NCBI GenBank assembly: GCA_016720465.1
Contig: JADKKO010000004.1
Location: 1,364,001 to 1,428,000, forward strand
Origin: Holophagaceae bacterium
GTDB lineage: Bacteria; Acidobacteriota; Holophagae; Holophagales; Holophagaceae
Direction of reading: 5' to 3'
Length of the DNA stretch: 64,000 nucleotides
In this document: positions 18,186 to 27,338 of the stretch, in pieces
Layout of the letters: each line of letters begins with the position of its first letter
Numbering within the stretch: the first letter of the stretch is position 1
The notes under the pieces: generated by a model
Database searches by the model: none
What the model was told of the DNA's origin: nothing
What the model saw: the letters and a program-made list of their open reading frames with translations, nothing else
Position numbers and translations under genes: made by a program

Positions 18186-19262
18186 TCAATTCATCAGCCG
18201 CATGGGTGACAGTTCATGTTCGTCGCGCTGCAGGTACAGCTCTGCGGCGAGCCTTCCCACCGCGAGGCCCGTGGTCATGCCGTGGCCTCCCAGGCCGGCG
18301 ACCCAGAACAAATTCGGATTGATGGGATCCCAGCCTAGAACGAAGCGCCGGTCCGGCGCGAAGGTGCGGAGGCCGCTCCAGGCGCGGGTGATGCCATGAT
18401 CCGTGAGGCCCGGCGCCAGCTCGTGCATGGAATCCGCGAGTCGCTCGAAGGCTTTCGGATCGGCATCGGGCTGTTGGCCCCTGGGGGGCAAGGACACCTC
18501 GTCCTCGTCGCAGGGACACATGAGCAGACCGCCGCTTTCGGCTTTCAGATACAGCGGGCGGTCCACCCACCAGGCGTAGGGCCGGCTCGAATCATGGGGC
18601 TGGTCGCTCCAGGCCAGGTGGCGTCTTAAGGGACGGAAGGGGATCGCGAGCCCGCCCGCCCTGCGTCCCAGTCCGCCCGCCCAGGCCCCGGCTGCGTTGA
18701 TGATCGTGTCGGTCTGGATGGGGCCTTCGGAGGTTTCCACCCGGAATCCCGTGTCTGCCTTTTCGATGCCGTGGACTTCGCAGCCGTACCGCAATTCCAC
18801 ACCGGCCTCCCGGGCGCCCCCGGCGCAGAGACCCAGCAGGCCGTGCACATCGATGGCCCCATCGGAGGGGACCGAGAGATGGGCGGCCGCACGGCAGCCT
18901 TCAAGGCCCGCTCCAGCGTGGCGTTCACTGTCGATGCCCACGTCCCTGGCCTCCGCTTCGATGGCGTCCAAGGCCGAAACCTCGGCCGCCAGGAGCAGGC
19001 CTCCGGTGGTGGTCAACAGGCCGGCTTCCGCCAGGCGGTTCCTGCCCTCCACTGCCAGCCGCGTGTGTTCCCGCCGTCCTGTCAATTGGCGCGCGATGCC
19101 CGCGTTGTGCCCCGAGGCATAGAAGCCCGGCAGCAGTTCGCGATCCACCAGCAGAATGCGCTGGGCGCGTGGGGCACGGCTCCTGGCGAGATGGAAGGCC
19201 GTGGCGAGTCCGGCGATTCCGCTTCCCACCACCAGGATGTCCCACCGTTCCGCCAAGGCCAT
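18186..19262 (-). CDS. FAD-dependent oxidoreductase of the D-amino-acid oxidase (DAO) family
   Basis: The ATG at 19262 gives MALAERWDILVVGSGIAGLA, placing the FAD-binding GxGxxG at residues 12-17; a longer frame upstream lacks similarity. The 358-residue protein has the DAO layout: an N-terminal dinucleotide fold, ASGHNAGIAR, a central INAAGAWAGGLGRRAG block and a C-terminal GLRTFAPDRRFVLGWDP...VAGLGGHGMTTGLAVG segment that closes the FAD site. It probably oxidises an amine or imino acid in the cytosol. The substrate cannot be read from the sequence. It is divergent from the copper operon and converges on the molybdopterin oxidoreductase gene. Confidence 0.8.
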   Translation of the reverse strand: MALAERWDILVVGSGIAGLATAFHLARSRAPRAQRILLVDRELLPGFYASGHNAGIARQLTGRREHTRLAVEGRNRLAEAGLLTTTGGLLLAAEVSALDAIEAEARDVGIDSERHAGAGLEGCRAAAHLSVPSDGAIDVHGLLGLCAGGAREAGVELRYGCEVHGIEKADTGFRVETSEGPIQTDTIINAAGAWAGGLGRRAGGLAIPFRPLRRHLAWSDQPHDSSRPYAWWVDRPLYLKAESGGLLMCPCDEDEVSLPPRGQQPDADPKAFERLADSMHELAPGLTDHGITRAWSGLRTFAPDRRFVLGWDPINPNLFWVAGLGGHGMTTGLAVGRLAAELYLQRDEHELSPMRLMN

Positions 19263-19343
19263 GGATCCATGATGACAGGGGCCGCCGGCGGGCATGGCCG
19301 AGCTCGGAGATATTGACTGCGGCCACGGCAATGATCATACTAT

Positions 19344-19368
19344 TACCCACCCCAGGTGGGGAGGGATA
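19344..19368 (+). promoter_or_regulatory. CsoR-type operator of the copper operon
   Basis: An interrupted palindrome, TACCCACCCC and GTGGGGAGGG separated by AG and followed by ATA, starts 37 bp upstream of the HMA-protein start codon. It closely resembles the G/C-tract pseudopalindrome bound by copper-sensing CsoR in Mycobacterium and Bacillus. A CsoR-family repressor is encoded two genes downstream, so autoregulation is expected. Because it lies in the divergent gap, it could also influence the FAD oxidoreductase gene. Confidence 0.8.
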
Positions 19369-19380
19369 ACGGAGACGGCC

Positions 19381-19584
19381 ATGATCACCATCGAAATCAA
19401 GGGCATGACTTGCGGCCACTGCGTCAGCGCGGTCAGGGACGCGCTCCAGGGCGTCCCGGGGGTCGAGAAAGTGCTCGACGTGAGCCTGCAATCGGGGAAC
19501 GCCATGGTCGAGGGTTCGGCGGATCCCTCGGCCCTGGTGAAGGCCGTGGAGGAAGAGGGCTACAAGGCTTCGGTGCGCTCGTGA
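19381..19584 (+). CDS. copZ: Heavy-metal-associated domain copper chaperone
   Basis: A 67-residue single HMA domain with the metal-binding motif GMTCGHC near residues 8-14 and the ferredoxin-like beta-alpha-beta pattern ending in EEEGYKASV. It is predicted to carry Cu(I) in the cytosol and hand it to the N-terminal HMA domain of the ATPase encoded 300 bp downstream. The ATG at 19381 follows a GGAG site. Its stop codon overlaps the GTG start of the CsoR-family gene by four bases. The CsoR-type operator lies just upstream, so copper induction is likely. Confidence 0.88.
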   Translation: MITIEIKGMTCGHCVSAVRDALQGVPGVEKVLDVSLQSGNAMVEGSADPSALVKAVEEEGYKASVRS

Positions 19585-19883
19585 CGGCCGTGAAAGGCCA
19601 CGCGCATCACGGCTTGAAGCTCGACCTGGCCGTGCGGGCGGACGCCAAGCGGCGCCTGCAATCCATCCGCGGCCACGTGGAAGGGATCCTCCGGATGCTG
19701 GAAGAAGATGGCGCCTACTGCGTGGATGTCCTCAAACAGATCAAGGCCGTGGAGGGCGCCCTGGGCCGCGTGGGGGATCTCGTGCTGCGAAGCCACCTGG
19801 CTGAACATGTGGTGACCGCCGCGGCGCGGGGGGACGAAGCGCGCATGGTGGATGAATTGATGGAACTGCTCAAGTACCGATGA
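19581..19883 (+). CDS. csoR: CsoR/RcnR family metal-sensing repressor with Cys-His-His ligand set
   Basis: A 100-residue all-helical DUF156 protein that starts at a GTG overlapping the preceding stop. The core RRLQSIRGHVEGILRMLEED is typical of the family. The sensing residues align as Cys47 (AYCVDVLKQI), His72 and His76 (SHLAEHV): the second cysteine of classical CsoR (C-H-C) is replaced by His. The N-terminus has a histidine cluster (GHAHHG, His7, 9 and 10) like the extra ligand of RcnR/InrS. Thermus CsoR is a known C-H-H copper sensor. Its place between a Cu chaperone and a Cu ATPase, behind a CsoR-like operator, argues for a copper-responsive repressor; nickel or broader metal response cannot be excluded. 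Confidence 0.85.
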   Translation: MTAVKGHAHHGLKLDLAVRADAKRRLQSIRGHVEGILRMLEEDGAYCVDVLKQIKAVEGALGRVGDLVLRSHLAEHVVTAAARGDEARMVDELMELLKYR

Positions 19884-19890
19884 GGGCCGG

Positions 19891-21984
19891 ATGGACACAC
19901 GCACCTTTCGAATTGAAGGCATGACCTGCGCCTCCTGCGTGCGGCGCGTGGAGAAGGCGCTGCAGGCGGTGCCCGGCGTGTCCAGCGCCACGGTGAACCT
20001 GGCCAGCGAGGAAGCCCTGGTCGCAAGCGAGGGCGTTCCACCCGAAAGACTCGCGCAGGCCCTGGCGGAGCGGGGCTACGCGTTGGTGGTGGATCCGGCC
20101 GGCGACGAAAAAAACCGGGAGCTGCGCGAGGCCCTGATGCGGACCCTCCTGGCCTGGGCCTTCACGCTGCCGCTTTTTGTTTCCATGGCGCCCGGGCTGA
20201 CGCTCCATCTGGACTGGCGGCTCCAGGCGCTGCTCAGCGCGGTCGTGGTCTTCGCGGCGGGCGGCGGCTTTTTCAAAAGGGCCGCGCTCCAGCTGCTCCA
20301 TGGCGAGACCACCATGGATACGCTGGTGGCCCTGGGCGCGGGCGTTTCCTGGGGCTTCGGGCTGGTGGAGGGCCTACGCGGGGAGCATCACCTCACCTTT
20401 GAAACCGCCGGTGCCCTGGTGGCTTTTTTGCTGCTCGGCAAGTACCTGGAGGCCCGCGCCAAGGTGCACACCGGGGACAGCCTGACGTCGCTGTTGGAGC
20501 TCGCGCCTTCGATGGCCCTGAGACTGGATGGTGATGGCCATGAAGAAGAAATTCCGGTTTCAATGCTGAAGTCCGGCGACCGTGTCCGGGTCCGGCCCGG
20601 CTCCGCCATCCCCGTGGATGGCCTGGTGCTGGACGGCGCGGCGGACGTGGAAGAAGCCTTGCTCACGGGCGAGCCGCTGCCGGTGCCCAGGCAGGCGGGC
20701 GATGCGGTCATCGCAGGCGCCTTGGTGCATGGGGGCAGCCTGGACATCGAAGTCCGGGCCGCGGGCCGGGATACCTGGCTTGCGAAACTCGCCCGGCAGG
20801 TGGGCGAAGCACGGGCGTCGAAGGCGACGGTCCAGGCGCTCGCCGACCGCATCAGCGCAGTCTTCGTGCCCGTGATCCTGGTGCTGGCGGCGCTCACGTT
20901 CGCCGCATGGTGGCTGCACACAGGCGACATCTCCGTGGCCTGGCGGCCCGCGGTGACGGTGCTGGTCATCGCCTGTCCTTGCGCGCTGGGACTTGCCACG
21001 CCCGTGGCGTTGACCACGGCCCTGGGCACGGCGGCCCGGAACGGCCTGCTGGTGCGCGATGCGGCGGCCTTCGAACGGTTGGGTTCCATCACTGACCTCG
21101 CCTTCGACAAGACCGGCACGCTCACCCTCGGCAAGCCCCTGCTGCGGGAGACGCGCCTTCTTTCCGAGGATGGAAGCGATCTGCTGCGCCTGGCGGCAGC
21201 CCTGGAGCGGGATTCCGAACATCCCCTGGCCAAGGGCATCCGGGACGCAGCGAAAGGCCTGGTTCTGCCGACGGTCGCGGATTTCCGCGCCCATCCGGGC
21301 GGAGGCGTATCGGGCCTCATCGAAGGCCGCTCCTTCAGGCTTGGCAACGCCGCGTTCATCGGCATCGATTTTCCGGAAGTGCAGTCCGATGCGACGGCGG
21401 TGGGGCTCGCGGCCGACACCAGATTGTTGGGCCTGCTCATCCTCGCCGACGCCGTGCGGACAGATGCTCTGGCGACCGTGCAGGCGCTGCAGGCCGATGG
21501 CTTGCGCCTTCATCTCTTCAGTGGCGACCGTCCCGAACCAGTGCTGAAACTGGCGAGGGAACTGGGCATCCCCGAGTCGCTCGGCGGATGCACGCCGGGC
21601 CTCAAACAATCCCGCATCGCCGAATTGCAGCAGCAAGGCCGCGTCGTGGCCTTCGTCGGGGACGGCGTGAACGATGCCCCCGCCCTGGCCCAGGCCGATG
21701 CGGGCCTCAGCCTGCCGGGGCTCGAAGCGGCTCAGGGCGCGGCGCCCCTGAACCTGCTGCGGGAGGGCCTGGAACCCCTGCTCAGCGCGCGGCGCCTGGC
21801 CCGGAAAACTCAAGTCATCATCCGCCAGAACCTGGGCTGGGCTTTCGGCTACAACCTGCTGCTGGTGCCCCTCGCCGCCTTCGGCCAGCTGGAACGCTTC
21901 GGTGGACCCATGCTCGCGGGCGCCGCCATGGGTCTCAGTTCCTTCACGGTCGTGCTCAACGCGCTGCGGCTGAAGAAGGCGTAA
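19891..21984 (+). CDS. copA: Copper-exporting P1B-type ATPase
   Basis: The 697-residue inner-membrane pump uses ATP to export Cu(I). One N-terminal HMA domain (GMTCASC near residue 10) is followed by hydrophobic helices. The actuator region has DVEEALLTGEPLPVPR. The metal-translocating CPC motif is in ACPCALGLATP near residue 361, the phosphorylated Asp in DKTGTLT near residue 406, the P1B-specific HP in SEHPLAKGI, and GDGVNDAPALAQAD near residue 590. All core residues are intact. The gene starts eight bases after the csoR stop and ends the copper operon before a terminator-like hairpin at 22021. Confidence 0.95.
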   Translation: MDTRTFRIEGMTCASCVRRVEKALQAVPGVSSATVNLASEEALVASEGVPPERLAQALAERGYALVVDPAGDEKNRELREALMRTLLAWAFTLPLFVSMAPGLTLHLDWRLQALLSAVVVFAAGGGFFKRAALQLLHGETTMDTLVALGAGVSWGFGLVEGLRGEHHLTFETAGALVAFLLLGKYLEARAKVHTGDSLTSLLELAPSMALRLDGDGHEEEIPVSMLKSGDRVRVRPGSAIPVDGLVLDGAADVEEALLTGEPLPVPRQAGDAVIAGALVHGGSLDIEVRAAGRDTWLAKLARQVGEARASKATVQALADRISAVFVPVILVLAALTFAAWWLHTGDISVAWRPAVTVLVIACPCALGLATPVALTTALGTAARNGLLVRDAAAFERLGSITDLAFDKTGTLTLGKPLLRETRLLSEDGSDLLRLAAALERDSEHPLAKGIRDAAKGLVLPTVADFRAHPGGGVSGLIEGRSFRLGNAAFIGIDFPEVQSDATAVGLAADTRLLGLLILADAVRTDALATVQALQADGLRLHLFSGDRPEPVLKLARELGIPESLGGCTPGLKQSRIAELQQQGRVVAFVGDGVNDAPALAQADAGLSLPGLEAAQGAAPLNLLREGLEPLLSARRLARKTQVIIRQNLGWAFGYNLLLVPLAAFGQLERFGGPMLAGAAMGLSSFTVVLNALRLKKA

Positions 21985-22020
21985 CGAACCTTGCTTTCCT
22001 TCCGCGCACTACTGGCTGCC

Positions 22021-22047
22021 AAGGTCCCCAGGGTTCTGGGGCCTTTC
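22021..22047 (+). terminator. Terminator-like hairpin after copA
   Basis: AAGG(T)CCCCAG pairs with CTGGGGCCTT around a GGTT loop, giving a ten-pair stem with one bulged T. Only a short T run follows. It lies 37 bp after the copA stop and just before the ribosome site of the next gene, so it would separate the copper operon from the S41 peptidase. Confidence 0.5.
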
Positions 22048-22058
22048 CAGGAGATTGA

Positions 22059-24350
22059 ATGCATCTAATCATCCGCGCTATAAGCCTTGCCAGCGTTCTG
22101 CCGCTAGCCGCACAGACTCCCGCTCCAAATCCGTATCCGACGGTGATTCAGAATGGGAGATTTGAAGAGGGCAACCTTGGCCAAACCCCCAAGGGCTGGT
22201 TGTGCCCGAAAACCTCAATGGATGCTGGCTTCCGAAGCGAACTTGCAGAGGATTCGGCGCTTCCCGGAAAGCGCTGCGCCGTCCTTTTCCGCGACAGCGG
22301 CAGTGGAAGTTTCGGGAACATGATGCAGATGCTCGATGCGACGCCTTACCGGGGCAAGAGGATCCGCCTGAAGGGGCAGCTGCGCGTGGACACGAAGAAT
22401 GATCCAAGGGCGCAAGGACAGGCCTGGTTGCGTGTGGATTGTCCAAATCAGAAGACGGGCTTTTTCGACAACATGGGTGACCGGCCTGTCTCCTCGGCGA
22501 AATGGTCGCCGGTGGAGATTGTCGGGGATGTGGCTAAGGATGCGGAACACCTCGCTCTCGGGGTCATGCTGCCGTCCGAAAACGGAAAGCTCTGGATCGC
22601 GCCTTTCTCTATGGAAATTCTTGGCGACACCCCCACCATGCAAGTGGAAGGACCCAAGGCGCTGACACCTCGCGGACTCCAGAACCTCGCCGCTTTCACC
22701 AAGGCTATGAACTACGTCCGCTTCTTCCATCCGAGCGACCAGGTGGCCAAGGCGGACTGGAACCAGTTGGCGGCTGCGGGCGTGCATGCCACGGAGGGAG
22801 CAACCTCAACCTCAGATCTGGCCGGTCGCCTACAGACATTTTTCGCTCCCTACGCTCCAGGCGCGCAGTTTCTTGCCGCGGATCAGAAGCCACAATCCCC
22901 CATCCAACCCCAATCCGCGGCGTTCCTGGTGCGGTGGTACCACATTGGCTTTGGCCAGAATCAATCCAACTCTGCCTACAAGAGCAAACGGGAATTCATT
23001 CCCATCTCCGAACGCCTTGAGAAAGGCTGGATGGATCCCCTTCCCATCGCGTCCCTGGACTTGGCGGATGGTTTGAAGATGGCGCTCCCATCGGTCTGTT
23101 TCGCGAACGCCAATAAGTTGACATTGCCCAAAACCGTGGGTGGACCCAATGAAACGAAAGGGACCCCAATGCCGGAACCTACCGCCGGGAGTTCTGGCAG
23201 CGGAGACGACCGCGCCACGCGGTTGGGGGACGTGGCCTTGGCATGGGGCATATTTCAGCACTTCTTCCCCTACTTCGACGTGGTGAAGGTTGATTGGAAC
23301 GATCAGCTCGATAAAACGTTGCAGGCGGCTGCTCTGGATACGGGTTCGGAAGCCTTTTTGCACACCTTGCGTTCTTTCACGGCCACGTTGAAGGATGGAC
23401 ATGTGAGAGTGTCCTCGCAAGCGAGGGATTCTGAAGCGATCCCCTCCCTTAGCTTGGGATTGGTGGAGGGGTTGCCACTGGTTCAATTCGCGGGAGACAG
23501 CGCGAAGGCCATTCCACTAGGGAGCCGGATCTTCTCTATTGACGACGAGCTTGCTGAAAAGCGGATGGCGCGCCTGGCTGCCGAGATCTCAGCCCCCACT
23601 GAGGGCTGGATGAACACGCGACTGGCCCGGGAATTACTCGCCGGGAACAACGGTTCCAAAGTCAAAGTGGGTTACCTGACCACCACGGGATCGCGCGGCG
23701 AGGCGATTCTTGTTCGCGATACGAATCCGTGGGCGCTGCCCAAGGGCCGGGTGCCGGACAATTTGGCCGAGATCCGGCCGGGCATTTTTTATTTCGATCT
23801 GAACCGTGCTTCCGACAAGGATTTCGAGGAGGCTTTGCCGAAGCTCGCTGAAGCCAGGGGTGTCATCTTCGACTTGCGTGGATATCCGAAGATGGGGCCT
23901 GTCTTCCTGCAGCACCTTTCAGACAAGCCACTGAAGAGCGCTGGCTGGAACATCCCATTGGTGACGCAACCGGATGGCAAGGGGTGGGAATGGAGGAAAT
24001 CCAACTGGAACCTCAAACCCAAGACACCGCGCATCAGGGGCAGGGTGGTCTTCCTCACTGGTGGCGAAGCCATCAGTTATGCAGAAAGCTGCATGGGCAT
24101 CGTGGAGGCCTACAAGCTAGCGGAAATTGTCGGCGAGCCCACAGCCGGGACCAATGGAAACGTGAATCTCATCAAACTGCCCGGTGGATACGCGATCGCC
24201 TGGACCGGCATGAAAGTGCTGAAGCATGACGGGAGCCGGCATCACGGCATCGGCATTCTGCCAACAGTGCCTGTGAAGCCTACGCAAGCTGGGCTTGCCG
24301 AGGGCCGCGACGAAGTGCTGGAAAAAGGAATCGAAGTTATTTCTAGGTGA
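22059..24350 (+). CDS. Secreted S41 family C-terminal-processing-type peptidase
   Basis: A 763-residue protein with a short signal peptide (MHLIIRAISLASVLPLAAQ). AGGAG lies six bases before the ATG. Residues about 30-190 form a beta-rich module. A helical block with AWGIFQHFFPYFDVVKVDWN and LRSFTATLKDGHVRV follows; this is the N-terminal part of S41 peptidases of the tricorn/IRBP-like group. The catalytic region has GIFYFDLNRASDKDFEEAL, GVIFDLRGYPK and FLTGGEAISYAESCMGIVE with the candidate nucleophile serine, then VGEPTAGTNGN. Probably periplasmic or outer-membrane associated. Substrate unknown. Confidence 0.8.
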   Translation: MHLIIRAISLASVLPLAAQTPAPNPYPTVIQNGRFEEGNLGQTPKGWLCPKTSMDAGFRSELAEDSALPGKRCAVLFRDSGSGSFGNMMQMLDATPYRGKRIRLKGQLRVDTKNDPRAQGQAWLRVDCPNQKTGFFDNMGDRPVSSAKWSPVEIVGDVAKDAEHLALGVMLPSENGKLWIAPFSMEILGDTPTMQVEGPKALTPRGLQNLAAFTKAMNYVRFFHPSDQVAKADWNQLAAAGVHATEGATSTSDLAGRLQTFFAPYAPGAQFLAADQKPQSPIQPQSAAFLVRWYHIGFGQNQSNSAYKSKREFIPISERLEKGWMDPLPIASLDLADGLKMALPSVCFANANKLTLPKTVGGPNETKGTPMPEPTAGSSGSGDDRATRLGDVALAWGIFQHFFPYFDVVKVDWNDQLDKTLQAAALDTGSEAFLHTLRSFTATLKDGHVRVSSQARDSEAIPSLSLGLVEGLPLVQFAGDSAKAIPLGSRIFSIDDELAEKRMARLAAEISAPTEGWMNTRLARELLAGNNGSKVKVGYLTTTGSRGEAILVRDTNPWALPKGRVPDNLAEIRPGIFYFDLNRASDKDFEEALPKLAEARGVIFDLRGYPKMGPVFLQHLSDKPLKSAGWNIPLVTQPDGKGWEWRKSNWNLKPKTPRIRGRVVFLTGGEAISYAESCMGIVEAYKLAEIVGEPTAGTNGNVNLIKLPGGYAIAWTGMKVLKHDGSRHHGIGILPTVPVKPTQAGLAEGRDEVLEKGIEVISR

Positions 24351-24392
24351 TCCTGAAAATACAAACCCCAGAATTTCATAGACACTGACTCC

Positions 24393-27338
24393 ATGGCTTT
24401 TTCTCCCTTCGAAGGCGTGCTGCTGGATGATCCGCGGGAACCCATTCCGGGGGCGCTGGCGGTGCTGCTCCACTTGCGCGTGGAACGGCAGCTGGCGATG
24501 GCCCAGCGGCGGGCCAGGCTGCCGCGGGAGGCGGTCCTGGACCGCTCCAAAGCTTGCCAGGAGCTGCTGCGCCAGGGACTGCTGCCTGGCCAGGTCCGCC
24601 AGCTCGCGGGGCAGGGGCTGCGGTTGGGTTCCGCCTCGGATGCGCACAGCCTGGTTTCCCTGCTGGAGCATGTCGACGCCTACCTGGAGGCCGTGGATGC
24701 GGCTGGATTTCTGGAGCCTTATCGCGCCCTGTGGGAAGCCGCGGAACGGCAACAGGGCGGCGGCCGGGGCTTTTGGGTGGAACGCGCGGTGGAGGATGGC
24801 CCGCTGCTGGCGCGGCTCGACGACCTGGCGCCGCCGCGGTTGCGTGCGCTCATGGCGATGCCCGGGGCCGGCACCGTGCGGTTCCAGCTGGCCACGGAGC
24901 GGGGCAGCGGCGCCAGGGGGCTCTTCGACCGCAGGGCTCCGCATCTCGTGGATCAATTGCTGCCCAATCTCGAAACCGCCGCATCGGACCTGGAGCATTT
25001 TGAAATTGAAACGCCGGTCGGTTGGGCCGAGAATCCCTGGGGATCCGCGCTGGATGGGCTGTTCGAAGGACCGCTGAAGCTCGATGAGGAGGCAGGGCGG
25101 TATTGCCAGCGCGGCCTGCTGCCCACGCCCTTTGCAGTGCTGCGCGCCGCGGTGGAACAGGCCGCGGCCTGGGTCGAAGCGGGAATCGAACCGCATCGGA
25201 TCACGCTCATCCATCCGGATCCCGAATCCATCGGCGATTTCCTCCACGGCCTGCTGCAAGCCGAAGGGTTGGGCCTGGCTTCGGTTCCCGGCCGCAGCCT
25301 GGATCGCGTGGGTCCCTGGACATCCTTGCTTGGCTTGTTCGAAGGCCTGCTGGCCGAGGATCCCCAGTCCATGGCCGAAGGCCTCCTGGCTGCGGAGAGC
25401 GGCACTTGGCGGGATCTGGCGGAGGGCCTGATGGCGTTGGACCAGACCGGCGCCGCAGCGATCAGGACGGTTCCGGCCCACGCCGGCATCGCGGAGCCTT
25501 GGGGCCGGATCCTGTCCCTGCGCACCCGCCGGGAGGCCCCCGGGGCTTGGGCCGAGATCCTTCAGCGCCAAGGCCTGGGCTTGGGCCTGGTGCGCAGCGG
25601 GGATGATTTCTACGGCATCATCGGATTGCTGAAGGAAGCCTGGGGCCAGGAGCGTGGACCCTGGACGCTGGCGGACATGCTCGATGCGCTGCGGGCCTTC
25701 CTGGAGGTGGGCACCGAGGCCCCGCAACGCGGCAGTGATGGGGGCATCCCTTTGATTTCACCCTCCGCCTTGCTTAAGGGCTGGCAGGGGGCCCAGGCCA
25801 CCCTGCTGCTGGACCTCGGGGAAGGGTCCTGGCCCGCTCAGATGCATCCGCCCGCGGACCTGGATTGGGACCGCCGCGCGGCCATCAACACCGCGCTGCG
25901 GGCGGCCCCTCAACACGGCGGTTTTCCTCCGGCGCTCCAGGCATTCTGGCTACCCAGAGCCGAAATGGATGAGCGCCTGCCACGGTCCTTCCACCGCGAT
26001 GCGTTCGCGTTCAACACGGCCCTCGCGCTCACCCGGGAGCGCCTGGTGGCCTTGAGTTCCGCCACCGATGCAGAAGGGCAGGGACGGTCCCAGGGGATTT
26101 TCTGGAAAGCCCTCGAAGGCGCCGGGGAATGGCGCTTGGATCCGTCGCGTTCTTTTACGGGGCTCCGCCATCGCTGGGACAGCGGGGCTGGCGCTTTGGA
26201 CGGGCTGGCGTCGGAGCGGCAGTCAAACCTATGCGTCCAGGATCCGGGAGCCTTCCCGGCGCTGCATGTCCACGCCCCGGAGGCCGATTGGACTCCGGGC
26301 TGGTGGATGGAGGGTGGGAGCGAAGACCGGCCCCTCTCGCCCACGCGGCTGGAATCGCTGGCGCGCTGCCCATTCCGCGTGTTGGCGGAACGGGGCCTGG
26401 GGCTATCGAGCTGGAGGCCCGGGAAGCGGACCGCGCTGGACGTGGGCACCGTGGCCCACGCGCTCATGCAGCGGATGCTGGAGGGATTGGAGGACGCGGC
26501 CCACTGGCCCGAGGCCTTCCAGGCGCGGCACGCCCTGCTGCGGAAGGATGCCTGGACCCTGGAATCCCTGCTCCAGAACCGGTGGGAAGGGGACTCGGAG
26601 GCCATCCTCTCGGCCCTGCGCGAGCCGCCATCTCCTCGGGACCGCGAGCGGCTCAAACTTGCGATGGAAGCGTTGATCCCAGGCCTTGCGGAAGGTCTGG
26701 CATGGGACCTTGCCCAGGAGGGTCCGACCAAGGCGGAATGCGAATGCCTGGGGCTGGAGGACGGCGAGGACGGTTGGAAGCGCTCCCTCCTGGGGTTGGA
26801 ATTGGAGATCGCCGCCCAGGACGTGGGACCGGAGCTGGGGCTCGATGGGCCGCTCTGGATCCGCGGCCAGGTGGATCGGCTGGAACGCTGGGCGCAGGGC
26901 GCGGATGGGCGCCCTTGTTTCCTGCGGGTGGTGGACTACAAGACCAGCAGCCGCGCGCATCTCGCGGAGTACCAAAAAGACGGCGGCCTGCTGGGCCCGC
27001 ACCTGCAGCTGCCCCTCTACCAATGGCTGGTGGAGCGCTCCTTTGGAATGCCGGCGACCGCCCTGTTGTGGCCCCTGAAAGAGAGTGGATCCGTCCTTCC
27101 GGCGATGTTCGCTGCAAGCGATGAAGAACGCCGCAGCGCCTTGAAAGCGCATGTGAAGCTGCTGGTGGAGCGGGCCAGGGCCGGAGATTTTCCAGCGGTC
27201 GCCGGAAACCATTGCGGCACGTGCGCGCTCTCGGCTTTGTGCGGCCGGCCCGTGGATGTGGAAGACGCGGAAGCCGGCGACATGGCTGAAACCGCCGAAG
27301 CGGGCGCGATCCCGGCGGCCAGCGGGGCGGAAGCATGA
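24393..27338 (+). CDS. addB: AddB-like nuclease subunit of a RecBCD-type recombination complex
   Basis: A 981-residue protein without an N-terminal Walker A, as in AddB proteins whose helicase half is degenerate. The C-terminal third is a PD-(D/E)XK nuclease: IRGQVDRLERW and RVVDYKTSS supply the D...DxK catalytic set, followed by a LQLPLYQWL (QxxxY-like) helix. A cysteine in LARCPFRVLAE near residue 658 and the CX2CX5C in HCGTCALSALCG near residue 945 reproduce the 4Fe-4S staple of AddB. It probably works with the next gene product to process double-strand breaks for RecA. The addA start overlaps its stop by four bases. Confidence 0.82.
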   Translation: MAFSPFEGVLLDDPREPIPGALAVLLHLRVERQLAMAQRRARLPREAVLDRSKACQELLRQGLLPGQVRQLAGQGLRLGSASDAHSLVSLLEHVDAYLEAVDAAGFLEPYRALWEAAERQQGGGRGFWVERAVEDGPLLARLDDLAPPRLRALMAMPGAGTVRFQLATERGSGARGLFDRRAPHLVDQLLPNLETAASDLEHFEIETPVGWAENPWGSALDGLFEGPLKLDEEAGRYCQRGLLPTPFAVLRAAVEQAAAWVEAGIEPHRITLIHPDPESIGDFLHGLLQAEGLGLASVPGRSLDRVGPWTSLLGLFEGLLAEDPQSMAEGLLAAESGTWRDLAEGLMALDQTGAAAIRTVPAHAGIAEPWGRILSLRTRREAPGAWAEILQRQGLGLGLVRSGDDFYGIIGLLKEAWGQERGPWTLADMLDALRAFLEVGTEAPQRGSDGGIPLISPSALLKGWQGAQATLLLDLGEGSWPAQMHPPADLDWDRRAAINTALRAAPQHGGFPPALQAFWLPRAEMDERLPRSFHRDAFAFNTALALTRERLVALSSATDAEGQGRSQGIFWKALEGAGEWRLDPSRSFTGLRHRWDSGAGALDGLASERQSNLCVQDPGAFPALHVHAPEADWTPGWWMEGGSEDRPLSPTRLESLARCPFRVLAERGLGLSSWRPGKRTALDVGTVAHALMQRMLEGLEDAAHWPEAFQARHALLRKDAWTLESLLQNRWEGDSEAILSALREPPSPRDRERLKLAMEALIPGLAEGLAWDLAQEGPTKAECECLGLEDGEDGWKRSLLGLELEIAAQDVGPELGLDGPLWIRGQVDRLERWAQGADGRPCFLRVVDYKTSSRAHLAEYQKDGGLLGPHLQLPLYQWLVERSFGMPATALLWPLKESGSVLPAMFAASDEERRSALKAHVKLLVERARAGDFPAVAGNHCGTCALSALCGRPVDVEDAEAGDMAETAEAGAIPAASGAEA

